NCBI GenBank assembly: GCA_947452555.1
Contig: CANGDH010000001.1
Span: 558,001-622,000, forward strand
Direction of reading: 5' to 3'
Source: Bacteroidota bacterium
Lineage (GTDB): Bacteria; Bacteroidota; Bacteroidia; Chitinophagales; Chitinophagaceae
Length of the DNA stretch: 64,000 bases
Both the position numbers and the translations under genes were made by a program. Of the stretch, positions 16,760 through 23,706 are shown piece by piece. Each line of letters opens with the position of its first letter. Position 1 is the stretch's first letter. The notes below the pieces were generated by a model. That model made no database searches and was not told where the DNA came from. It saw only the letters and a list, made by a program, of their open reading frames with translations.

Positions 16760-17713
16760 ATGACTGATCAAAAATTTGAAATGTTCCAAAATCGCTTGCT
16801 TAAAAATTATAAGCATCGACTTAAACAAGCTAAACGGTTAAACGTTACTTGTTGGAGACTCTATGATCATGACTTACCTGAATTCCCAATTTGTGTGGAA
16901 TTTTACGAAGACTATATTTATATTGCAGAGTACAATAGACGACATTCTTTAACCGACGAAGAACACGATTTATGGTTTGTAGAAACTAAAAGAATCATTT
17001 CTGAAATGACAGGAGTGCCCGTTGATAAAATGTATTTAAGGGTTCGAAAAAGAATGTCTCACAGAGAAGGCCAATATGAAAAAGAGGAAGAGGCCATCGC
17101 GTCGAAAATTATTACTGTTAAAGAAAATGGATTTAAGTTTTTAGTGAACTTAACAGACTATTTAGATACTGGATTGTTTTTAGATCATCGTGTTACAAGA
17201 CAAATGGTGCAGTCAGAAGTAAAAGGTAAAGACTTTTTAAACCTATTTTGTTACACCAGTTCATTTTCTGTATATGCTGCAGCAGCAGGCGCTAAAACTG
17301 TAACATCGGTAGATTTATCCAAAACTTATTTGGCTTGGAGTGAAGAAAATTTTGCAATAAATAATTTAAAAAATCCGGCTGCTTATCAATTTATTCATGC
17401 CGACGTAAAGCAATACTTAAAAACATTATTGCCTAATCAATATGACTTAGTGGTCATGGATCCTCCTACTTTTAGCAATAGTAAAAGAATGAAAGATATT
17501 TTAGATATTCAAAGAGACCATGTTGAATTAATTAACGACATGTTAAAAGCGATGAGGCCAGGTGGTATTATGTATTTTAGTACCAATTTTACACAGTTTA
17601 TATTAGATGCTGAAAATATAAATAGTGATCAAATAAAAGATATCACTAGAGCTACTACCCCATTTGATTTCGAAGGACGCTTAAAACGTTGGTGCTATAA
17701 GATTATAAAGTAA
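16760..17713 (+). CDS. rlmK: Stand-alone RlmK-like 23S rRNA methyltransferase
   Basis: A 317-residue SAM-dependent methyltransferase that closely follows the C-terminal (RlmK) half of E. coli RlmKL: the start MFQNRLLKNYKHRLKQA, the segment WRLYDHDLPEFP, VNLTDYLDTGLFLDHR, the SAM-binding KGKDFLNLFCYTSSFS, and the catalytic-loop DPPTFSNSKRM. In E. coli this half makes m7G2069 of 23S rRNA, while the N-terminal RlmL half makes m2G2445; the THUMP/RlmL half is absent here. It starts 12 bases after the aspC terminator and converges with coaE. Confidence 0.85.
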   Translation: MTDQKFEMFQNRLLKNYKHRLKQAKRLNVTCWRLYDHDLPEFPICVEFYEDYIYIAEYNRRHSLTDEEHDLWFVETKRIISEMTGVPVDKMYLRVRKRMSHREGQYEKEEEAIASKIITVKENGFKFLVNLTDYLDTGLFLDHRVTRQMVQSEVKGKDFLNLFCYTSSFSVYAAAAGAKTVTSVDLSKTYLAWSEENFAINNLKNPAAYQFIHADVKQYLKTLLPNQYDLVVMDPPTFSNSKRMKDILDIQRDHVELINDMLKAMRPGGIMYFSTNFTQFILDAENINSDQIKDITRATTPFDFEGRLKRWCYKIIK

Positions 17714-17738
17714 CTATCCTATACCACATTTAACTTCA

Positions 17739-18332
17739 CTATATTTTATTTAAAGAAAGTAATTTTTCATGCAATGCAATGACCTGTGGAACTACTAATT
17801 GTTGATCGTCATTGACAATAATATAATCACATAATTTCATTTTCAATGTTTCACTTATTTGGTGAGACATTCTTTTAGCTACTTCCTCCTTGGTACAATT
17901 GTCCCGTTTCATGACCCTATGTATACGTAAACTCAAAGGAGCACTTACACCAATAATCTTTTCAACTCCTTGAGATGAAGCAGATTCAAAAAATAAAGCC
18001 GCTTCCTTTATAACATAAGGAGTATTTTGTTTTGAAGCCCAATCCTTTGCTGCTTGAATTGTAGCAGGATGTACAATTGAATTTAAGAGTTCTAATTTAA
18101 AATTATCTGAAAACACTATATTAGCTAAATATTCTCGATTCAGTATATCATTAACGTAAACGGCAGTTCCAAAATTTTCTATCAACTTCCCTTTAATCTC
18201 AGAATTGTCATTCATAATGTGTTTCGCAGTAGCATCTGCATCAAACACAGGTATACCCATAGTAGCAAACACTTTAGCGATGGTCGACTTTCCCGACCCT
18301 ATTCCACCTGTTAAACCAATAATTCGTGACAT
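17739..18332 (-). CDS. coaE: Dephospho-CoA kinase
   Basis: A 197-residue P-loop kinase with Walker A GGIGSGKST at the N terminus, the substrate motif FDADATAKH, and a lid with RVMKRDNCTKEEVAKRM. It phosphorylates dephospho-CoA in the last step of CoA synthesis. Length is normal. It is downstream of yajC, but a hairpin terminator in the spacer suggests that only part of the transcription reaches it. Confidence 0.96.
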   Translation of the reverse strand: MSRIIGLTGGIGSGKSTIAKVFATMGIPVFDADATAKHIMNDNSEIKGKLIENFGTAVYVNDILNREYLANIVFSDNFKLELLNSIVHPATIQAAKDWASKQNTPYVIKEAALFFESASSQGVEKIIGVSAPLSLRIHRVMKRDNCTKEEVAKRMSHQISETLKMKLCDYIIVNDDQQLVVPQVIALHEKLLSLNKI

Positions 18333-18352
18333 AAATAAATACGCTAAATAAT

Positions 18353-18398
18353 AAAAAATCCGAAACTAGTAACCTTAATAGGATTCTAATTTCGGATT
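18353..18398 (-). terminator. Terminator between yajC and coaE
   Basis: On the minus strand AATCCGAAA pairs with TTTCGGATT around a loop of about 25 bases, followed by TTTTTTATT. It would end the yajC transcript. Confidence 0.7.
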
Positions 18399-18421
18399 CA
18401 ATACTGAATTAAACAAATGTA

Positions 18422-18727
18422 TTATTTGTTGATAGCTTGAGACCATTCTAAACTAATAGATGATCTTTCAATTTTCAAGTAAGTTCCAGGACTTACTTCT
18501 AACTGAATTGTATTGTCTTCGTTTACTTTATTAATAGTACCATGTATACCTGCAATGGTAACTACTTTGTCGCCCTTCTGCATGTTATCGATAAATTTCT
18601 TTTGTTCTTTTGCTTTTTTAGCTTGTGGGCGAATCATGAAAAACCAAAACACCACGATAATACCACCCAACATAATTAACTGAAAACTACCACCACCTTG
18701 AGGTGCTTGTAATAAGATTTGTGTCAT
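18422..18727 (-). CDS. yajC: Sec translocase accessory protein YajC
   Basis: A 101-residue single-span membrane protein. The hydrophobic segment (IMLGGIIVVFWFFMI) is followed by the family motif RPQAKKAKEQKKF and a small cytoplasmic domain with GDKVVTIAGIHGTI. YajC associates with SecDF, which is encoded about 5 kb away. It has its own TATATTTG promoter box and lies downstream of nusB. Confidence 0.96.
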   Translation of the reverse strand: MTQILLQAPQGGGSFQLIMLGGIIVVFWFFMIRPQAKKAKEQKKFIDNMQKGDKVVTIAGIHGTINKVNEDNTIQLEVSPGTYLKIERSSISLEWSQAINK

Positions 18728-18761
18728 TGTATTCTTTTTTGTTTGTTTAAAATTTGTAAAG

Positions 18762-18769
18762 CAAATATA
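18762..18769 (-). promoter_or_regulatory. -7 box for yajC
   Basis: TATATTTG on the minus strand, 34 bases before the yajC ATG, in the nusB-yajC spacer. Confidence 0.4.
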
Positions 18770-18781
18770 ATGCTAAAACTA

Positions 18782-19696
18782 CTATTTTCCTTTGTGACTT
18801 ATTTTCTGAATTTTGCCAGAAGCAACCATTTCTTTATGGATACTATCTAAAATTCCATTCACAAAATGACCACTTTGTTCTGTACTATACTCTTTTGCTA
18901 AATCAATATATTCATTAATAGAAACTTTGGTTGGAATCGTATCAAAATACATTAATTCACAAACGCCCAAACGTAATAATATCATATCTATCAACGCAAT
19001 TCGTTCTGGATCCCAATTCTTTAATTTTGGAACAATGATTCCTTCCGTAATTGGCTTTTTATCTATTGCAGTATTTAATAAATCAACTGCAAATTTCATT
19101 TTCTCGTCACCTACTAAATCCATGAAATTAATAGAACCTGGCTTTTGAATATAATTTAATACAAACCCTATCATAACATCACCTTCGTCTTCCCAATTGG
19201 TAAAACGTTCGTCGATATAATCTACTAAATTGTCATTCGTCAAAATGATAGACCCGAAAATGAATTTAAGAATTTCCTTTTCCTTGCTTTTGTCTCTATT
19301 TTGTTCGCCAATATAGATTTGATATTCAGATGACTCAGATAATTGGCGAAAAATGGTCTTTACAACATCTGCATCAATCCACTGAGATGGCTTTACTACT
19401 TCTAATGCTTTTTTAAAGCTTTCAGATTCCATGGTTTCCCAAACAACTAAATTGCCAGCTAATTTGGTATTAACTGATAAATCTGCTGAGTTGGGTAAAT
19501 TCTTAGATGCCCTTTGCTGTGCTTCTACTTCTGCAAATAAGGCTACTTTATGGAGTAAATGAACCAGGAAAACGAACAAATTACGAGTTTTGTCAAATTC
19601 CTTATGTAGTAATCCGTTAGGCGTACCTTGATTTTGTGTTTCTACCATGTACAAAACCTGCATTACTTTAATTCTGATATTTCTTCGGTTCATCAT
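18782..19696 (-). CDS. nusB: Transcription antitermination factor NusB (long Bacteroidota form)
   Basis: A 304-residue protein, twice the length of E. coli NusB. The start MMNRRNIRIKVMQVLYM is typical of the long Bacteroidota form. The NusB fold is in the C-terminal third, with WDPERIALIDMILLRLGVCEL and PTKVSINEYIDLAKEYS. NusB with NusE binds boxA RNA in rRNA antitermination. A longer ATG start at 19753 is possible, but a TAGATTTG box at 19720-19727 lies between the two, so I prefer the downstream start. Confidence 0.93.
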   Translation of the reverse strand: MMNRRNIRIKVMQVLYMVETQNQGTPNGLLHKEFDKTRNLFVFLVHLLHKVALFAEVEAQQRASKNLPNSADLSVNTKLAGNLVVWETMESESFKKALEVVKPSQWIDADVVKTIFRQLSESSEYQIYIGEQNRDKSKEKEILKFIFGSIILTNDNLVDYIDERFTNWEDEGDVMIGFVLNYIQKPGSINFMDLVGDEKMKFAVDLLNTAIDKKPITEGIIVPKLKNWDPERIALIDMILLRLGVCELMYFDTIPTKVSINEYIDLAKEYSTEQSGHFVNGILDSIHKEMVASGKIQKISHKGK

Positions 19697-19719
19697 ATTT
19701 ATAAGAGCTAAATGGGCTG

Positions 19720-19727
19720 CAAATCTA
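19720..19727 (-). promoter_or_regulatory. -7 box for nusB
   Basis: TAGATTTG on the minus strand, 23 bases before the chosen nusB start. It would fall inside the coding region if the longer start were used. Confidence 0.4.
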
Positions 19728-19864
19728 TCTAAATAATTGGTAAAAACTGACATTATTTACCGAAATCCAACAAACAACATAAAATTTAAGCATAGATTTG
19801 TCTCCTTGACTGCAAAATGAGCCATAAACTGAAATTTTGACCTATTCAATTGTGTTTAAGTCAG

Positions 19865-19881
19865 TTGGCATGGTTATAGCT
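19865..19881 (+). promoter_or_regulatory. Sigma-54-like (-24/-12) motif upstream of groES
   Basis: TTGGCATGGTTATAGCT has the GG and GC dinucleotides exactly ten bases apart and matches YTGGCACGnnnnTTGCW at all but two positions. A start about 11 bases downstream would leave a leader of roughly 34 bases before groES. A conventional TAGATTTG box also occurs at 19793-19800. Confidence 0.4.
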
Positions 19882-19925
19882 TATAATGTAGTAATAAGAT
19901 TATTAATCATAAAAAACGATAAAGT

Positions 19926-20219
19926 ATGGCTAAGAGTACGGCTAAAAAACTAAACATTACACCTCTGCATGACAGAGTCATTGTTATGCCTGCCGCTGCT
20001 GAAGAAAAAACAGCTGGTGGAATCATCATCCCAGATACCGCAAAAGAGAAACCACAACGTGGAACTGTTGTTGCAGCTGGTATTGGTAAAAAGGACGAAC
20101 CAGTTACTGTTAAAGTTGGTGACACTGTATTATACGGCAAATATGCTGGTACAGAAATCCAAGTAGAAGGTCAAGACTTATTGATCATGCGTGAAAGTGA
20201 TATTTTAGCAATTGTTTAA
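19926..20219 (+). CDS. groES: Co-chaperonin GroES
   Basis: A 97-residue GroES. It has LHDRVIVMP at the start, the mobile loop [11 protein letters not shown] that docks to GroEL, and the roof and C-terminal strands ending [10 protein letters not shown]. It forms a heptameric lid on GroEL. It is followed by groEL after 48 bases, forming the usual two-gene operon. Confidence 0.98.
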   Translation: MAKSTAKKLNITPLHDRVIVMPAAAEEKTAGGIIIPDTAKEKPQRGTVVAAGIGKKDEPVTVKVGDTVLYGKYAGTEIQVEGQDLLIMRESDILAIV

Positions 20220-20267
20220 TTACAGTTCTATTAAAACCATATTTAAGAATTTAAAAAATAACTCCAT

Positions 20268-21899
20268 ATGTCTAAAATGATTTTCTTCGACTTAGAAGCG
20301 AGAAATAAAATGAAAAAAGGTGTTGACACATTAGCCAACGCTGTGAAAGTTACCTTAGGGCCAAAGGGTCGTAACGTAGTAATCGAGAAAAAATTTGGAT
20401 CACCTTCTGTAACTAAAGATGGTGTATCAGTTGCAAAAGAAATTGATTTAGAAGATCCTATTGAAAATATTGGTGCTCAAATGGTAAAGGAAGTAGCTTC
20501 AAAAACTGCTGACTTAGCTGGAGATGGTACAACCACTGCAACAGTTTTAGCACAAGCTATTATTGGTGAAGGTTTAAGAAACGTTACTGCTGGTGCAAAT
20601 CCTATGGATTTGAAACGTGGTATTGACAAAGCAGTAGAAAAAGTAGTTGCTAGTTTAAAGGCACAATCTCAAACTGTTGGAAACGACACAAAAAAGATTG
20701 AGCAAGTAGCTTCTATTTCTGCAAATAATGATAACGAAATTGGTAAGTTAATTGCAATGGCAATGGCTAAAGTTGGTAAAGAAGGTGTTATCACAGTGGA
20801 AGAAGCAAAAGGTACTGATACAACAGTTGATGTTGTAGAAGGTATGCAATTTGATCGTGGTTATACTTCTCCTTATTTCGTTACTAATAGCGAAAAAATG
20901 GAAGCTGAAATGCAGAATCCATACATCTTAATTTATGACAAGAAGATTTCAGCAATGAAAGACATCTTACATATTTTAGAGAAAGTAGCACAAACTAGCC
21001 GTCCATTAGTGATCATCGCGGAGGACTTAGAAGGCGAAGCAATGGCTACATTGGTGGTAAACAAATTACGTGGTACCATTAAGGTTGCAGCTGTTAAAGC
21101 TCCAGGGTTTGGTGACAGAAGAAAAGAAATGTTAACGGACATTGCTATCTTAACTGCAGGTACAGTAATTAGCGAAGAGCAAGGTTTCAAATTAGAAAAT
21201 GCAGACTTAACTTATTTAGGTCAAGCAACTTCTATTACAATAGATAAAGACAATACCGTTATCGTTGGTGGTAAAGGTAAAAAAGCTGACATAGTTAGTC
21301 GTGTGAATCAAATCAAGGCTCAAATTGAAAACACAACTTCTGAGTACGATAAAGAAAAATTACAAGAGCGTTTAGCTAAATTAAGCGGTGGTGTTGCAGT
21401 ATTGTATGTAGGTGCAGCAACAGAAACTGAAATGAAAGAGAAGAAAGACCGTGTTGACGATGCTTTACACGCTACTCGTGCTGCAGTGGAAGAAGGTATC
21501 GTTCCAGGTGGTGGCGTTGCTTATATTCGTGCAGTTGCAAGTTTAGAAAAATTAAAAGGTGCAAACGACGACGAAACAACTGGTATCCAAATTGTACGTC
21601 GTGCAATTGAAGAGCCATTACGTCAAATTGTAAAAAATAGCGGAATCGAAGGATCTATTGTTGTACAAAGAATCAAAGAAGGTAAAGACGATTTTGGTTT
21701 CAATGCAAGAACAGAAGTTTTCGAAAACTTATTCAAAGCAGGTGTCATAGATCCAACTAAAGTAACAAGAGTTGCTTTAGAGAATGCAGCTTCAATTGCT
21801 TCTATGTTGTTAACAACAGAATGTGTAATTGCAGACAAACCAGCTCCAGCAGCTGCTCCACAAGGTGGCGCTCCTGATATGGGTGGCATGGGTTACTAA
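20268..21899 (+). CDS. groEL: Chaperonin GroEL
   Basis: A 543-residue class I chaperonin. The ATP site [10 protein letters not shown], catalytic-region [10 protein letters not shown], and [16 protein letters not shown] are intact, and the C terminus ends in the glycine/methionine-rich tail MGGMGY that lines the folding cavity. It is the second gene of the groESL operon and ends in a strong terminator. Codon use looks highly biased towards a few codons, as expected for an abundant protein. Confidence 0.99.
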   Translation: MSKMIFFDLEARNKMKKGVDTLANAVKVTLGPKGRNVVIEKKFGSPSVTKDGVSVAKEIDLEDPIENIGAQMVKEVASKTADLAGDGTTTATVLAQAIIGEGLRNVTAGANPMDLKRGIDKAVEKVVASLKAQSQTVGNDTKKIEQVASISANNDNEIGKLIAMAMAKVGKEGVITVEEAKGTDTTVDVVEGMQFDRGYTSPYFVTNSEKMEAEMQNPYILIYDKKISAMKDILHILEKVAQTSRPLVIIAEDLEGEAMATLVVNKLRGTIKVAAVKAPGFGDRRKEMLTDIAILTAGTVISEEQGFKLENADLTYLGQATSITIDKDNTVIVGGKGKKADIVSRVNQIKAQIENTTSEYDKEKLQERLAKLSGGVAVLYVGAATETEMKEKKDRVDDALHATRAAVEEGIVPGGGVAYIRAVASLEKLKGANDDETTGIQIVRRAIEEPLRQIVKNSGIEGSIVVQRIKEGKDDFGFNARTEVFENLFKAGVIDPTKVTRVALENAASIASMLLTTECVIADKPAPAAAPQGGAPDMGGMGY

Positions 21900-21930
21900 G
21901 ATTAAGTTGCGATTCACTCGTGTACTCATA

Positions 21931-21963
21931 AAAAAAGGCTCCTCAATTGAGGAGCCTTTTTTT
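21931..21963 (+). terminator. Terminator of groESL
   Basis: AAAAAAGGCTCCTC-AATT-GAGGAGCC followed by seven T; a perfect stem able to work in both directions. Confidence 0.95.
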
Positions 21964-22019
21964 ATGATATTAATTTATATACCAGATTTATTTTTTCAGT
22001 TATTTTGAATTAATTTAAA

Positions 22020-22739
22020 CTAATTCTTTTCCCTTGGAGACGCTACTTTTAAATATAATTGAAATCCTTTAACTAATAATAATTGCGCAATCCCATAAGT
22101 TAACATAGTAACTAATCCAATATTTTTAATGGGTGTATGTAAAGCCCAATTAAATTTATTGAAAGCTAATACAGTGTCCGATGTTATAAAAAATAACATA
22201 CCTGGGAACCAAAATAATTTTGAAATAATAGCAGCTTTAGTATTACCACCAGCTTGTATTGCCATCAATGCAGAACAGCAAATTAGAATCATGTAAACAA
22301 GTATTGGATAGATCAATACGCCCATGGCACCCTTCAATTCCATAAAAATAAATACACAGAAAAAAGCCAATAAAATAAATACACCTATGAATTTTTTCGA
22401 CTTGGCCTGCCCTATCCCATTTACTTTATTAAAGTATAAAATATTAAAAACATGCGTAGTCATGAATGCCAACATACCTGCAATAAAATATTTTTCGCTT
22501 GTTAATAAAACATCGCCCATAAAAGATCCAAATAAAGCAATTATTATAAACCATTTTGCTTTGGGTGTTGCATTCCAATCATCTTGAAGCAACATAAATA
22601 ATATTAGAGACGGAAGTAATAAAACTTTTGTGATAAACTGTAATGTTAAAAATGTATTCCCTAAAACTTGAGCATATAGATGTATAGTAAGTAATAATAT
22701 ATAAAATGTGATTCCCCATTTTTGAATGATTGGTTTCAT
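22020..22739 (-). CDS. Lysoplasmalogenase-like membrane protein (YhhN family)
   Basis: A 239-residue protein with about eight hydrophobic helices. The YhhN/TMEM86 hallmarks are visible: KVLLLPSLILFMLL, ALFGSFMGDVLLT, the acidic residue in GDVLL, and FITSDTVLAFNKF with a second conserved Asp. Animal TMEM86 members hydrolyse the vinyl-ether bond of lysoplasmalogens; the bacterial role is less certain. It sits alone, convergent with groEL and divergent from the small membrane protein gene. Confidence 0.85.
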   Translation of the reverse strand: MKPIIQKWGITFYILLLTIHLYAQVLGNTFLTLQFITKVLLLPSLILFMLLQDDWNATPKAKWFIIIALFGSFMGDVLLTSEKYFIAGMLAFMTTHVFNILYFNKVNGIGQAKSKKFIGVFILLAFFCVFIFMELKGAMGVLIYPILVYMILICCSALMAIQAGGNTKAAIISKLFWFPGMLFFITSDTVLAFNKFNWALHTPIKNIGLVTMLTYGIAQLLLVKGFQLYLKVASPREKN

Positions 22740-22802
22740 AACAGCAATTTTGGTTTAGGAATTAAAAGTAAGCAATGAGCTGCTAATATAGATGTCATTC
22801 CA

Positions 22803-22810
22803 TAAATTTG
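22803..22810 (+). promoter_or_regulatory. -7 box abutting the start of the small membrane protein gene
   Basis: TAAATTTG ends four bases before the ATG. Transcription would begin at or next to the start codon, giving a leaderless mRNA. Confidence 0.5.
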
Positions 22811-22814
22811 CTTT

Positions 22815-23126
22815 ATGATTAGTGTAGAAGAAGAAAAATTTTATCAAGATTGGGAGAAACAACGAACCTTACCTCATTATAAACGCAAACCCTTTTTAAG
22901 AGGATTAAGTGCGGGATTAAGTTTAGGGGTGCTTGTTTTGATACTTTCCGACATGAGTTGGTATGAAAGAGCTAATATGGTTGCCAATACTAGAGGTAAT
23001 ATAATATGGGTAATTATTGCAATCCTAGTTATCTCTATTGGGTTCGCTTGGCTATACCAGCAATTCACCTGTGAATTGAATGAACAAAGATTTAATGAAC
23101 TAAAACATATAAAAAACAAAAAATGA
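22815..23126 (+). CDS. Small two-helix membrane protein, function unknown
   Basis: A 103-residue protein with a charged N-terminal cytoplasmic segment, two hydrophobic helices (GLSAGLSLGVLVLILS and WVIIAILVISIGFAWLY) and a basic C-terminal tail. I do not recognise a named family. It overlaps the FKBP lipoprotein gene by four bases (ATGA), which implies translational coupling and perhaps a joint envelope role. Confidence 0.75.
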   Translation: MISVEEEKFYQDWEKQRTLPHYKRKPFLRGLSAGLSLGVLVLILSDMSWYERANMVANTRGNIIWVIIAILVISIGFAWLYQQFTCELNEQRFNELKHIKNKK

Positions 23127-23629
23127 TCAATTTTACCCCAAAAAAGACCAAAAACGCTCTATTTTTATCCATTTTCGCATGTATTATGCTAATTATTGGC
23201 ATATTTTCAATTAGCTCTTGTAGTAAAACAGAAGCTTGTAAATTAACAGCAAACTATACAAAGGACGTAAATTCAGCTCAAAGAACAGCAATGGTAGCTT
23301 ATTGTACAGCCAACAGTATTAATTATACTATTGACTCAAGTGGTGTATTATATCAAATTGTGAGTCCTGGGGCATCAACAAAAGTCAACCTATGTGAATC
23401 ATTATCAATAACTTACACAGGAAAATTACTAACTGGAACACAGTTTGATGCTGGAACATTTACAGCATCTTTAAGTCAACTAGTGACTGGCTGGCAAATA
23501 GTAGTTCCTAAAATTGGTAAAGGCGGTCACATGAAAATTTTGATCCCTTCTTCACTTGCTTATGGATCACAAGCAAATGGCTCAATACCAGCAAATTCTC
23601 CCCTATTTTTTGATATCGTTTTGAACTAG
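23123..23629 (+). CDS. FKBP-type peptidyl-prolyl isomerase, lipoprotein
   Basis: A 168-residue protein. It has a lipoprotein signal (lipobox SSC near residue 33), a short cysteine-containing N-terminal segment, and an FKBP domain with ITYTGKLLTGTQFDAG, GWQIVVPKIGKGGHMKILIP and SSLAYGSQ. It should catalyse proline isomerisation in the periplasm. The two extra cysteines (ACKLT and VAYCT) may form a disulfide. It is coupled to the upstream membrane protein and precedes secDF by 77 bases. Confidence 0.92.
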   Translation: MINFTPKKTKNALFLSIFACIMLIIGIFSISSCSKTEACKLTANYTKDVNSAQRTAMVAYCTANSINYTIDSSGVLYQIVSPGASTKVNLCESLSITYTGKLLTGTQFDAGTFTASLSQLVTGWQIVVPKIGKGGHMKILIPSSLAYGSQANGSIPANSPLFFDIVLN

Positions 23630-23670
23630 GAAAATAATCGGTAAAGGGGCGTTTTTTAACCTCTTTCCAT

Positions 23671-23678
23671 TATATTTG
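23671..23678 (+). promoter_or_regulatory. -7 box for secDF
   Basis: TATATTTG fits TAnnTTTG, with a 28-base leader to the secDF ATG. Confidence 0.45.
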
Positions 23679-23706
23679 CCGACTTAAAAAAGTTAACCAT
23701 ACTATT

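Noticed and set aside
19697..19753. Longer ATG start of NusB
   Set aside because: The extension contains a TAGATTTG promoter box and precedes the typical start MNRRNIRIK.
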